From Melanocharis versteri (lineage: Eukaryota; Chordata; Aves; Passeriformes; Melanocharitidae), in contig VZTG01001065.1 of the NCBI GenBank assembly GCA_013397845.1, forward strand, positions 608,931-672,930: a stretch of DNA of 64,000 nt, written 5' to 3'. Both the position numbers and the translations under genes were made by a program. The notes beneath the pieces were generated by a model, which saw only the letters and a list, made by a program, of their open reading frames with translations, was not told the DNA's origin and did no database searches. Position 1 is the first letter of the stretch. Each line of letters opens with the position of its first letter. Below, piece after piece: positions 23,571 through 35,575 of this stretch.

Positions 23571-26500
23571 TTGGCGAGAAGCTGCTGGAGCTGACAGCAC
23601 GAGCTGATGCCTTTCCAGCAAACAGGATGATTTCATTCCGTAATGAAATGCTCGGGTGAAGCTGGGAGTTCAGCGGAGAGCTGGAAGTGGGCTGGGGTTA
23701 ACATTTTCTCTCCTTGGATGTGATGAGCAGCTGAACCGGGCGTTTAGAGCCTGACAGCTCCCTCGGGGGAGCAGCCACGGCTGTGGCTGGCAGCTGAGGT
23801 CACAGCACTGTGCCACCCCCCTTGTCACAGCAGGGCTGCCATAAACATCACCTCCCTTTGCTACCAAAGGGCTGAGCACGTCAGGCCCTGTTCGCTCAGA
23901 GGGAGCAGGAGAGAGGCCACGGGAGCTGCGGGGAACGGCAGCGCTCAGCGGGGAGAGGAGGAGCGGGGTGAAAGGGTGAACGGGCTGTTTCTAAGGGAAC
24001 AGTTTAGGGGGGGAAAAAAAAGGAAGAAGAAAGAAAAGGAGAAAAAAAAAAGCTCATTTGGCAGAGAGAGGGAAAATGGGGAAGAGGTGCCTGACTGTTC
24101 CTGCTTCTCCTCACATGAGAAAATTGCTGTATGGCAGCGAATCAAGTATTCAAAGCTTTAGGGCCCCACCACTGATTGCAGATGACTTAACGAGCCATTT
24201 CAGTCCTGTGTGAGCAGGCTGGAAATGGCACTTGCCACTGTCATTGCGGGCATTTCATCTTCCAGAAGACTAATTAGAAAAGCTTTCACGGACCCATAAC
24301 ATAGATAAGGTACCCGAAATACCTCCAGCCCCAAAGCCCCAGCGGCAGCTGGGTCGGCTGGTTTGTGCTTAATCCAGCAAAGGGTCTTTCTTACATTTTC
24401 TCCAGACTGTTCTTAGTGATGTGGTGCAGGAGGAAGATGCTCCTTTACATAACTAAACCAGAACTGAAACCCCTGCCATGTGTGTTGGGTAACCAGGCAC
24501 CTCATCTAAACCAAAATGGTGAGGAAAAATACTTATCCAAATATTTCCACAAAGATGCATTTCCAACCAGCCCAGGACTAATAGTGTCTGTTTCTTATTT
24601 GTTAAAGAGTTAGTGCCTCAAGGCCATGCTGAAACTGGGTTCTCATTATGCTAATTATACATATATGCATATGGATTCTTTACCAGGCAGAAGGAACTGT
24701 CCAGTCTGGTCTGCACAGGGCAAGCCAGATAATTTTATCTCCTGGTGTCAGTACATGGCTGGGCTGGGCTAGGTCTCTTAGAAAAGTGCTCAGATTCCAA
24801 GAAAAACATGAAGTTCCACAGCAGCCACAAATCCACAGATCAGCTGTGCCAATGGCCAATTCCCCTTATGCCTTAATTCTGCTGGAAATCGCTCTGAATT
24901 TGCAGCCATAGGGCTTCATTCTGCCACATTAATTATTGAATTCCCATGCAGATACTCATAAATCCACTGTGAGAGGAAGTTCTACAGCACAGATGACGGG
25001 TGATAGAGGGTGGTCTGTGTTTCTGGGGTACCTGTTTTGCAAAAATTGTGAAGGGCTTGGTCTGAGCTCTGCATCTGAGCTGCCTTTTGGCTGAATCCTC
25101 AGCCCTCTGATTGACACCACAACGGCCTGGTTTGTGCTGTGCCAAACATGTTTATTTTCCTGGCAGGCCCGCAGCTTCTCCCCGGGGGAATGGCTCGTGT
25201 CGTGTGACACAGTTCTGCTCCACGGGGCTGTGGTTTGAAGCAGTTCCTACAAACTCCTCCCTGGTGCCTCCAGGGAGCAGGAGAATGTCTGCAGAAAAAC
25301 ACCCCCAGCGCTGTGTGGGAGACGCTCCCTGAATCAGCTCGTGCCCTCCTCTAATTAACGAAAGGCTGGACTTCTGTTGTCATCTCCTGCTGATTAATCC
25401 CCTTCCCCCAGCAGCAGCAGCGAGCTTTCCTTCTCCCGATTTGGATTGTGCAGCCTGAGGCTTGTGTGCAGTGTGGGAGCTTCACCAGGACCCGCTTTCT
25501 GGTGTGCATTCCCCACCCACACCCAGTGCACGGTGGGGAAACTGAGGCACGCTGTAGGAAGGCAGCACAGTGTCACTCTTGTCATCCTCCTCTCACCACG
25601 GGGGACAATGCTGTCTTACGTGTTCTTGTGCCAAAGGAATCTGGACTTGGAAATGCAGGGAACGGCATGAGAAGTGAATCACCACGTGTAAACAAACCCC
25701 ACTGCCTGGGGATGTGGTTGTGCTCTCAAGGTATTTCCCACTCAAGCCCTTAACCCAGATCAGCAGCTTGTTGCCTTCCCAAGGGCCCCTTGTTCCTTCC
25801 ATCCCTTTCTGCTCAGCTGGAACAGACTCATCATTCATTGTCCCTCTAATTTAAGCACCCATCTGACAGGCTGTTTCTTCTCCCCACTGCTGTCTTGCCC
25901 AGTGCCTCCACCCACAAAGGGCAAATTTCTCTGTGTGGTGTGAAACAGAAACTTCCAGCACTGAATATGATTTGAGGTGGGGCCAGACTGTGATCCTCTC
26001 GTTCTCCCCACTGATAGGACAAGAATCATTTCCACTAAGCCAGATTAGGACTCTTTTCCACTGCTGTTTGGATTTCCCAAAACCCTCCCATAGGTGATGT
26101 TCCCTGACAGTTTTGACCAGAAATGTCATTTTGTACACATTTTGTTTGCACAGGGCCCAGCCTGGGTCACTCAGTTGGGATTTGCTCCGATCTCAAAGGG
26201 CAGCTCTTAGCACCAAGGTTATTATTTTCTCACTTGAATCCCACCTGCTCTGCTTCACCTCCTGCCCCAGCAAGTCCCCGTGGGACCCCGGGGGTGACAC
26301 ACACAGAGCAACAGCTGCTCTCCAGGTGGAGTGACAGTGACAGTGACAGGCCACTCTGGGGACAGCAGGAACTGGAGAAGCAGTCACAGGAGTGGGTTGG
26401 GTTGTACTTTACTCACGGTAAATCCCCAACCCTGGAGTTCTGCTCCACACAATCAAATAATTTAGGGAAGCATCACTGGAAAAACACATCTAAAGAGTGA

Positions 26501-26900
26501 CATTTGAATGTCTGCCTGCCCACCAGACTCCCTCCTTTCTCCACGAGTGTTGTTGTACTGACGTGACTTTTCCTGTGCTATATTTAGGTTAAGCATAGAT
26601 CCACCAAATGTCGCTGTTTTGTGTAAAACTAGTGTAAAGCCTTAGGAGTAGAAAGGCAGTTTTAACCACAAATCTCTACTGCTTGTATGCCCACCTCATC
26701 CCCCTGCTGAACCTTTAGCCAACTTAAAGCGAGCCAGATATGCGTGTACCAATTACACTTAAAAAGTGCTTCATTCTGGTGTGGTTTTTAGTGAGTTTTG
26801 CCAGCAGCAAATTACATAGCTCTAGACCTTTTGAAGTACGTGTTTTTCTCGCTGTTGAGCACTGACACCGTTACTATAATTAGAACGATGTTGCTCTGAA
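23571..26900. other. Intergenic, no gene seen
   Basis: About 3.3 kb after GBGT1. It contains a purine-only stretch at 24006-24052 (G/A runs) and otherwise unremarkable sequence. I find no splice-bounded exon with family similarity on either strand. Confidence 0.5.
24006..24052. repeat. Polypurine tract
   Basis: Near-continuous G/A run with two A homopolymers, low complexity on the + strand. Confidence 0.85.
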
Positions 26901-26904
26901 GCAG

Positions 26905-27910
26905 CATCTAGTGCCAGAGCCCGAGCCCTGGCAGCACCTTCTCCTTTCCTGGCCGCGCTCCCCAGCCGGAGCTGCTGGTTCAGCTGGCCCGGAGCCACGG
27001 AGGAGCGGCGCGGTCAGGTGCGATGGGCTGTGCCTTGCGGCTCATTCCCGCTGTGACCCCGGAGAAAGGGGGGTGGCTGCTGAGGCCAGCGCGGGGTGTT
27101 GGTGCCCAGGAGCAGCACTGCAGCGCCTGGGAGCACTGGGCCATGGACTGCCGCAGCCTTCTCCGGCTCCTTCTCCTCCTGCCATGGCTGTAATGGCTCA
27201 TGTCATCGGCCTCATGATGACAAACGATGGGGACCGGAGCCGCTCTGTTTCCAGGGCAACCCTGCCGGCTCCAGCGCTCCGACCGTGCGCCCGCGGCTCC
27301 GGCAGCGCTGCCCGGGGATCCCCCCGTGCCCCGTTTCGCTGCCGGGCTGAGCGGAGACGAGCGGCCGGGGCTCCGTGTCGTGCCCTGGCTCCCATCCCCG
27401 GCCTCTCCTCCTGGAGGGGTCCGGCTGGGGACAGCCCGGGGGGTCGCAGGGGTCTCTCAGCCACGGCCCCACGCTGTTCTCCTGTTTGTCCCCTGCTCCC
27501 CGCTCACACCGCTCCTTGGCGGGGTCCGCGCGGTGCCTTCCCACCCCCCCTGCGCCCACAGCTCCGGCTGCCGGGGGAAAACACACCCGAAGAGCGGAGC
27601 GCTGCCCCGGAGCCGGGCCCGGGCGTGCGCCCACGGGCGCGGGTGGCACCCGCGAGCCGCCCACGGCGNNNNNNNNNNNNNNNNNNNNNNNNNNNNNNNN
27701 NNNNNNNNNNNNNNNNNNNNNNNNNNNNNNNNNNNNNNNNNNNNNNNNNNNNNNNNNNNNNGTCTGTAGCTGCGGGTGTCCGTCCCTTGCTGCCTGTCGG
27801 GGTCGGGGGACACTGTACGTGCCAGCAGCCCAGGCTCCTGGTCTGCAGCGGGGGCTTTGGCGGAGGACAAGCAGCAGCTTTGCCGAGCGAGTGGGGGGAA
27901 GTCTGTTTTT
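26905..27910. promoter_or_regulatory. CpG-rich region around a gap
   Basis: A strongly GC- and CpG-rich stretch contrasting with AT-richer DNA just before 26900. The densest part (27270-27668) runs into a gap, typical of a CpG island that sequencing failed to cross. It could be a promoter or an alternative first exon of a downstream gene, but no exon can be defined. The long open frames here, spanning the Ns, are not credible proteins. Confidence 0.4.
27669..27761. other. Assembly gap (93 N)
   Basis: Run of N inside the most GC-rich part of the CpG-rich region. Confidence 0.99.
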
Positions 27911-27917
27911 CAGTGGT

Positions 27918-27960
27918 TTGTTTTTTTTTTTTTTTTTATTTTTTTTTTTTTTTTGTTTTT
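27918..27960. repeat. Poly(T) tract
   Basis: About 43 bases of almost pure T with single A and G interruptions, downstream of the CpG-rich region. It encodes the Phe-rich runs of spurious open frames. Confidence 0.95.
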
Positions 27961-27999
27961 GTAATGGGTAAATGCGGCTGGTGGGAGAGGAGCTGGAGG

Positions 28000-30900
28000 G
28001 TTGGGAACGACAGGAAGACAGTTTGGGACGGGGTCTGGAGGCGCTGCGCTGCTGCAGCAGCCGCTGTGCTGCGATGCTGCTGGCAGGCTGGCGCTGCTGC
28101 GTGCTGTGCCAAGCCAGGGCCGGCTCCCCCGGCACCGCTCAGGCCAAGTGGCATCAGCAGGTCCCTTGTCTCTGCCTGGTGGGTTTGTGAGGCCAAAGAA
28201 GCTAAATCGAGCCGAGGTGGGCTAAAGCTCCACACTCCCAAAGCCTCTGGTGCTTTTGGGGCAGGGGAGGATGGAGCAAAGGTATGAAATTTGGGGGCGG
28301 CACCAGAACGTGACTCTCGGTTTGGTCCTGATGCTCCTCTGACTTTTTGCTTTCTCTCCCTCTTCTGATGTTCCCCTTCTGGTCCCAGCCCTGGGAATTG
28401 GGGGGCTGTGCTGCTGCCCTTGTGGGGGTGGTGGGAAGGGAAATGGGCAGCAATGGCTCCTTGGAGACCAGGAATGAATAAAGGGAAGGGCTGATGGTGG
28501 GCTGGGATCCATTTTTGGACTGGAAAATGTGCATTCCAGAGCCGCCTCCTGCACCCTGTGGGTCTGTTTGGTCTGGGCCTCGTTCACCTTGGTCCAGCCC
28601 AATAAACAAAAGCTGAATGAGCTCTCTTGGGGGCACATGTGTGAGGTCGGCCTTAGTGCCAGCACCAATGCATGCTGGACGGTGGCATGTCCCTTTGGAA
28701 AAGGGGACTGGCAACCAAAATACTGGAGTCTGGGTCCTGACCCTGCCTAGGGTCAAGAACAAGAGTTCTTTGTCATTATGGACTGGGAAGATTGATCTTG
28801 CTGGGAGATCCGGAAAATTAGAGGTATAAGGTTGTCTGGAAAAAGATGTCCAGAGCTCGGCCTCCCAGGTTGGGGAATGCATGTGGCATCCTATGGAATG
28901 TTTTGTGTTAAGGTCTCAGTTTTAGTCTTCCTGTCACTTTTTTATCCTTACCCCATTTTATATATTTTTTATAGGTATATTTTGTGTGGGTAAACTGAGG
29001 CACGTAGAGATATTTGTTCCAAGCCCAGGATCCTGTGTGGGTGGAGAGCAGAGGTTGAAAGTCCTGATTCTGCCTGCTGAAGAGGATGAGCCACTGTGCT
29101 TTTTAAGGGGTGCAGTTCATTGATTGAGGTCCTGTTGTTTGTGGCTACCAGTTAAGAGGAATTTCCAGCTGCACCCACAGCCGCACCCTGCCAGTTCTGA
29201 GGGCTGTACAGCTACATTTTTCATGCCTTGTAAATGTTTCTCTCCCTGGTTGCTAAGGGAAAGACCCACACAAACAACTGAGTAAAACTGAGTGTTGCAA
29301 AGTAAATAAGCTGAGCAAACAAGGAGATTTTTTTTTCATCTCTAAGTGCTGCAGGTGTGTTGTTCCAGATGTCCTGACATGTGAAAGCAAAGGTTCACAT
29401 GCGAGGGTGAATTTCAGCCTTTAAAACGGAAACCTGGTCTTGAGCTGGGTCAGAAGGTGGCTTCCATCCCGAACCAAGCTCCCAGAGCTGCAGGCTCATC
29501 CCCTGTCTCCCTTTCTGGCCGTTTGGGCAGGAGAAGGCAGCAGATGGTGGATGAGCAGGCTGGGGGCAGGACGCAGAGAGCGCGAGTGCAGGCGAGCAGA
29601 GCACGGCTGGAGCTGCGTTTGGTTTTGTCTTTCCTTTCATCTGCTCCCAGCGTCTGAAGTGGCTCCAGTGGCTGGGGGTTAACTCTTGGTGTTGCTCTGC
29701 AGGGGCAGGGGGGCGAGCTGGCAACAAGTGACAGCGAGCCAGGGTCCAGCTGGCAGCAGGGGCTGGGAGGCAGCAGGTGGAGAGATGAGAAGTCCCTCCT
29801 CGGCATGGCTCAGCCACTCCATCTGGAGCTCCCACTCACGCCTGTGTCTGTGTGCCTGGGCTCATCAGACATGAGCAGAGGATGCAGCGACTGCTGCAGG
29901 CTCCAGAATAAATCTCTGGGACGTTGTAATGATGGATCTGACATCCCCTAGCTCAGTGCAGTGTGTTATCTCTGAGCCAGTTTGCTCTGAGATGACTCTA
30001 AGTGAAGAAATGAGGGGCTTTTCAGGACCTTGGTTATTTTGGGCATCTTTGGGGTTGTGTTTTTCATCTCCTCACAGTGTTTTCACTCTGTCATTCCCTA
30101 CATGGTGCCTGGCTGCTGGACCTGATTAGGGCAATCAGGGCTTCTGATCTCAGGTGGTGATCTCCAAAGCAATCTGCACTATCCATCAACACGGATTTTG
30201 CTTCTGATACCTTTCCCATTGCTATAGCAACCCATCTGACGAGGATGCCAGCGCGCTTTCCAGGCAGTGTGTGCAGGGAAACTGCTTCACCTGCCACCAA
30301 GCTGCCACCGCTCGTGGGGCAGGGCTGGTTAACTGGCAACTGCCCACGGGTGCTGAGCCTGGAGGGGCAGGGGAGCTGCTGTCAGCTCCTCAGGCTGACC
30401 CTGCTCTCCCAGGTGTCCCCAGCACCTGGAGTTCCCCTGGGACATCAGGGTGATGCAGTACAAGTGGGGGGAGTGCACGGTGTCTCATGCCAGGATCTGG
30501 GGTTTCTCTCTGCAGGACATGCTCAGGATGGTGTGAAGGAGCTTGTCAAGGCCCAGTGAGTGTTAGGGGCTGCTTCTCTCTTCCCCCCTGCCCTTGCCTG
30601 TGGAGAGGCTGGAAGATGGGCCTCATCTCCAGGGTGCTGATAGAGGAGGAGTGGTTTTTGCCTGCTTTTGCCAAGTGAGCCTATTCTCTCCTCCGTGTCC
30701 TTCACACTCTGCAGTCACTAGCTGGGCTCCAGGACGTTCTCTGTTCTGCTCTGCCTCCTCATCCTGCTGTCCTGTGCTTTCTGTGCAAACCAGAGGCCAT
30801 CCAGCCGTGGCTGGCCGCCAGGACAGCTGTGGGGCTGCCTTCCCCCGGCAGTGATGCTGCTGGCTGGGGATGCGCTGTGCCCGGTGGGACTGTCAGGCTG

Positions 30901-31016
30901 TGTGAGCCCTGCGAGGGCCGGCCAGGGCTGTCCCGAGCCCAGCGGGGCTGTGCAGCAGATGGCACTGTTGTTTTCGCTATGAGTTATTGCCGTGGGTTCG
31001 CTTCCTCGGCGCTGGG
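28000..31016. other. Intergenic, no gene seen
   Basis: About 3 kb of moderately GC-rich sequence. I recognise no coding exon, RNA gene or repeat family. Short open frames on both strands lack splice context and family resemblance. Confidence 0.45.
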
Positions 31017-31201
31017 AGGGGTCAGCGGTGATGGGAGCGGGGACACGGCCGGTGTCCGGCTCTCGGGGAAAGCCCAGGAGGGGTCAGCGGTGATGGGAGC
31101 GGGGACACGGCCGGTGTCCGGCTCCCGGGGAAAGCCCAGGAGGGGTCAGCGGTGATGGGAGCGGGGACACGGCCGGTGTCCGGCTCCCGGGGAAAGCCCA
31201 G
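31017..31201. repeat. 62-bp minisatellite, three copies
   Basis: Three head-to-tail units with starts 62 bp apart (31021, 31083, 31145 for the GTCAGCGGTGATGGGAGCGG phase). They are nearly identical; unit 1 has TCTCGG where units 2 and 3 have TCCCGG. The unit is GC-rich with several CpGs. The reverse strand gives a repetitive Pro/Ser-rich open frame, which is a by-product. Confidence 0.95.
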
Positions 31202-31439
31202 CACACCGAGCTGGGCTCCGCTGCGGGGAGCAGAGCTCGGTATTCGGGCACTGCTCGCCCAGGAGGAGCCGTGCTTGTCTTCACGGTGATGGGTGACATG
31301 AGCCAGCTCCATCCTCGGGGACCTCAGGTCCAACCCCGGAGCCACCGTGGGCCCGCTGGGAGCAATCACCGCGTCCCTCCTATAAAAAGAAACCCCTGAT
31401 CCACCGTTCCCTCTTGTGCTTGTCCCCACTGTCACCAGC

Positions 31440-31970
31440 CGAGCCACTCCGTAAACTGCCGGGAACGCGTGACCTTTCCATCAGCCGGGGCCGGGAGGGA
31501 GAGGCGCCCGTGCCGCTTTTCCAGGCTGCCGGTGTCACATCCAGGAGCGTTTTCCCCGTGCCCCGGGGCGCTGTGGCTGCGCTGTCACAGCCCTGGCGTT
31601 CAGGGCTGGCTTTGGCAGCTGCTGGCAGCTGTTCGGGTGCTCCCGAACGAAATCCATCCCGCTCCGCCCGGCGCCGGCTGCCGCGGGATGCGCTGGCGGA
31701 GCCTCCAGATGTTGACAGGTTTTCCTGCTGGGATGGCCCGAGCCCGGCCCGCGTGACCTGCGGTGGGGTTCACCCGTCTGTTTTCCTTGAGGATTTGCGT
31801 TTTTAAGTGGCCGGGTTTCGCGGGGACCTTTTGGCTCCCAAGGCACGGCGGGCGCGCCCGGGGCGGGTCCGTGCGGGCGTCTCCGCGGATATTCGCTGTC
31901 TCCGCTGATATTCCCTTGGCCGCGGGTCAAAGGCAATGTTTGTAGATATCAGCTGACGTCAGGGGCGGCT
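31440..31970. promoter_or_regulatory. CpG-rich segment with perfect CRE
   Basis: CpG-dense sequence containing the palindrome TGACGTCA at 31954-31961, a full consensus cAMP-response element. Upstream is GGGTCAAAGG (31925-31934), which resembles a nuclear-receptor DR1 half. Such a cluster fits a promoter or enhancer, but no exon is visible nearby and function is inferred. Confidence 0.35.
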
Positions 31971-32356
31971 CGGTGCTGGGGGATCACAGAGTTTCCGCTC
32001 CCTCGAGGCCCTGCAATGCAGCGGGAGTTCATCCTCTGCACGGATTTGCAGCCCCCTCGGTGCTCCCGGGTTTGCTGCGGCCCTGAGGGCTCCTGTCTGC
32101 TGTGCTTGGAGCTGCTGAACCTCACATGCGCCCTGGAATAGGCGTGGCTGCAATTCAATGTCCTTGGCCACCCTGCCTGGTGAGAGGTTCCAAAGATGGG
32201 AGAAAGGGAGAAGCCGGGTGAAGGGGCTGGGGAGAAGGAAGGGGTGCAGTGGTGCCCCGATGGGTCAGAGAGGGTGGAGAAGCCCTTCCTTGGTCTGCCC
32301 TGCCCTGTGTAGGATCTGGCGAGAATCAGAAGCTCTGGATGTGGTGGCAGAGCTCT

Positions 32357-32401
32357 GGGATGTCAAAACACGTGGGATGTCAAAACATGTGGGATGTCAA
32401 G
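32357..32401. repeat. 17-bp tandem repeat, about 2.6 copies
   Basis: GGGATGTCAAAACACGT recurs at 32357, 32374 and 32391 with one base change; the third unit is partial. Confidence 0.85.
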
Positions 32402-35144
32402 CGACCCCAGATCAGGCCCCACACTTCCCTGTGGGATCTAGAGGAGAAAGGGAGGAGGAGAGATGGGTGAGGAGTGGTGCAGGCATTGCTGTGGGCTGGC
32501 CAGTGCTGCTAGGAGGGATCACTCCTGGCATCCTGGAGGGGATTTGCAGGATGCTGGCACAGCCTGGAGGTGATGCCGTGCCCGGGATTCAGGATGTGGC
32601 CGTGTGAGCCTGCTCTCGTGTGGGCTAAAAACACCCTGCAAGCCGAGTCTGGCTCATGGGCTTCTCGGGACATCCGCTGTCCCTTTTTATCTTTCCTCTT
32701 CCGTGAGTCCCACTCTGTTTCCCACTGCTCTGCCATAAACACCCTGCCTGGGCTGGCGGCAGGAAGCAAGCCCTGCAAAGTGCCGGAGGAGCCCGGCCGG
32801 CTCCGTGCGAGCCCTCAGCACGGAACGGGGAGGTCGAGGTCGTCCCTCAGCGCGGCCAGGAGGTCCCTTTGAAATCCCCAGCAGCCGCCCTGCCCTGCTC
32901 TTTCGGCCCCTTGGCTCCATCCCACAGCGGATTTCCCACCGAGTGTTTCCTGCCTGTCCCTCTCGGCAGCGTCCCACGTAAACACAGCTTGTCACCTCCC
33001 CAGGGAGGCGACACCCCCGGCCTGAAAAACAGCAACGGGCAGCCAGGGTGGCGTGGCAAAGTCCAGGGCAGGCAGGAACACCCTGGCCATGGGGTGTCCT
33101 GAATTACCAGGAACAGGAACACAGCCATGTTGATAAATTACAAGGAACCTTGGCTGTTCTCAGCCTCTCTCCGAGGAGGTTGGGCAGCCCCGGGTGGTGG
33201 AATCTGCTGGGAGGGGATGGAGGAGGCTTCCCACGGTGGGGACGGTGGTCGAGGTGTGCAGAAGCATTGGCTGTGCAGGCCCAGAGAGGAGCCTGTGTCT
33301 GTGGTGTCTGTGGGAACATCTGATGGGTGAGGGCAGCTGGGTGAGGGCCTGTGAGAGGCTGGAGGAGCAGGGCTGGGTGCCCTTTCTATTTCATCATCAT
33401 CATCATCATTATTATTACTGTATTTCCATAATCAAACTGTTCTAATCTCAGCCCATGAGGTTTTTACCCTGGGAGAAGTCCATTTTCTGCCCCATGCCCA
33501 GCAGGCCAAAGGGAGCACAAGTCTCCCCCTCGTACAAACGGGGGCTTGTGGATGTTGAAGGGCCCTGATTTTCTTGGCAGGGGTTGAAAGTCCCAGCAGG
33601 CTTCAAACCCTCCCGATCAGCATTTCCATGGTGACAGGAAGGCTCTTCTGGTGGCTGTGCCGTCCTCGGTGCCACGGAAATAACGAGGCTGGTGCAAGCA
33701 CTGTGCCTTGGTGGGGGGCTTGGAAGGCAGAGCCTGTGTCCGGTGTTGGATTGGACACTCTCCTTCCCCGGGGCTCGTGGAGAGCAGCTGATTTCTCCCA
33801 GTGGGATAAGCCCAGAAGGAGGAAGGGGTTGTTCAGGAGACCATGCCCAGCCTCCTGTGCTGTCCCTGCGAGTGTGGCACCGCTGGCGGTGCTGTGGCAT
33901 CGTGTCCCCTGACAAAGAGCCCATCCCGTGCCTCTGCATCCATAACCCGTCATGGAAAACAGCAGCCCTGGCACTTTGCGATGCTGTGTGAAAAACTAAC
34001 GAAAGGCAGAGGAAGGGGAGATGGCTGATAAACGCTCCCACAGCCCAGGCAAGGTGCGTTTCTGCTGCTGGAAAGGCGTTTGCGTCCCTCCTGCCGCAGC
34101 ACAGACCCTCCTCCTCCGGCTGCGGACATCCCCAGCTGCTGTTCGGAGGGATCCCGCGGGGATTTCAGCTGGATGAGGCATCACCCAGGCATCCATCCCT
34201 GTTCTGCGCGGAGGCGCAGCCCCTGCTGTGGCTCTTGGAGGGAGGTGTGGCCGCAGGACCCGCGGCTGCTCCAATCCCTGTCCCTGCCTGCGGCTCAGCA
34301 GCGTTTCCCTGGAGCTCAGCGGAGCCTGGAGGCTTCTCCCCCTCGCATGAAAATGCAGCATGGCTCCGGGTACCTGGGACTGGCTCGGAAATTGGGATTT
34401 TACATCCCCTGCAAGCTCGGTTTATGGCTTTTCCCCCCCTACTCTGGCTGTCGATGCTAACTGGAGGGGAGGGCTGTGCTCTTGAAGCGTTTTATAAATA
34501 CATGAAGAAATGTATCCTTTCTCCCTAGAAGGCAGCAAGGACATTCCCATTCTCCCACGGAATGTTTATATCTTTTGGCCCAAGCTGTGTATCTTTTGCT
34601 GTCAAACACCCGTAAGTAGGACCAGGTGCAGTGATATTTGTCAGGATTTCAGGGGCCAGCTCCTGTGAATTTGCCTCTGTGGGCACCATGTCCCTGTGCA
34701 AAGTCTCCTGGCTCAGTGACCTGCAGCCAGAGCCTGTGTTTCACGGTGGGATCCAGGTTTTCCCTGTGCTGGCCACCACTGACCCCTCCCTGGCCACTGT
34801 GGGTGTCACAGCCCTGCTTTTGGGGCATTTGCCCAGCATTTACTGGGGCCGGGCGCTGCACGGGGTGGCTGTGGCTGCTTATACAAGTCCCCTTTGCACT
34901 CTTCCCAGTGCTGCTTGAAAGGGTGTTTAGTTAATAGGATTATAAAGCTTTCCTGTCGTCAGGCAACGGAAATCAATGGTGGGCCCCTGGGAATGAGCCT
35001 CATCCGATTTACAGCACAGCCACGGCACGGGTGTGTGGCCAGGGCTGCAGTGCTGCTGGGTGGGGAGGGACGTGCTGCCCCCTCCGTGGTGTTCCCCACG
35101 CTGGTGGGGCCTCCTGGAAATAAGGAAAAAAGGGAGTGAAGCTG
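32402..35144. other. Intergenic, no gene seen
   Basis: About 2.7 kb of GC-rich sequence with a short ATC/ATT microsatellite at 33392-33418. No recognisable exon or RNA gene on either strand. Confidence 0.45.
33392..33418. repeat. (CAT)n/(TTA)n microsatellite
   Basis: Seven CAT-type units pass directly into ATT-type units. Confidence 0.85.
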
Positions 35145-35575
35145 TTGGAAAGTGTCCAAAGAAAATGGTAAAGGGGCCTAGAGGGGCCGTGTGAGGAGTG
35201 GCTGAGGTCACTTGGCTTTTTGGCTGGAGAAAAGGAGGGGAGGTATCGGGGTCTGCACCTTCCTCACGAGGGACAGTGGAGCTCTGATCTCTCTTCTCCG
35301 GTGACAGCACCTGAGGGAATGGTTGGAGCTGTGCCAAGAAGATTTAGGGAGGATATTGGGAAAAAAGGTTCTTCTCCCAGAGGGTGCTGGGCACTGCCCA
35401 GGCTCCCCAGGGAATGGGCACAGCCCCAAGGCTGCCAGAGCTCCAGGAGCGTTTGGACACGGCTCTCAGGCACAGGGTGCGATTGTTGGGGTGTCCTGTG
35501 CAGGACCAGGAGTTTGATTTGATGATCCTTGTGGGTCCCTTTCAGCTCGGGATATTCTGTGACTCTCTGAAATGC
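35145..35575 (+). mobile_element. CR1 LINE 3' part, sense orientation
   Basis: About 430 bp in sense orientation. It runs from TTGGAAAGTGTCCAAAG through GAGGAGTGGCTGAGG, GATTTAGGGAGGATATTGGG and CTTCTCCCAGAGGGTGCTGG to GGGTCCCTTTCAGCTCGGG. It ends in ATTCTGTGACTCTCTGA, a degenerate form of the CR1 terminal ATTCTATGATTCTATGA repeats. It is 5'-truncated and of a different subfamily from the other copies here. Confidence 0.88.

Noticed and set aside
26911..28287. 458-codon + strand open frame across the CpG-rich region
   Set aside because: It runs through 93 Ns and a poly(T) tract (the Phe-rich run), has low-complexity composition and resembles no family; a GC-rich chance frame.
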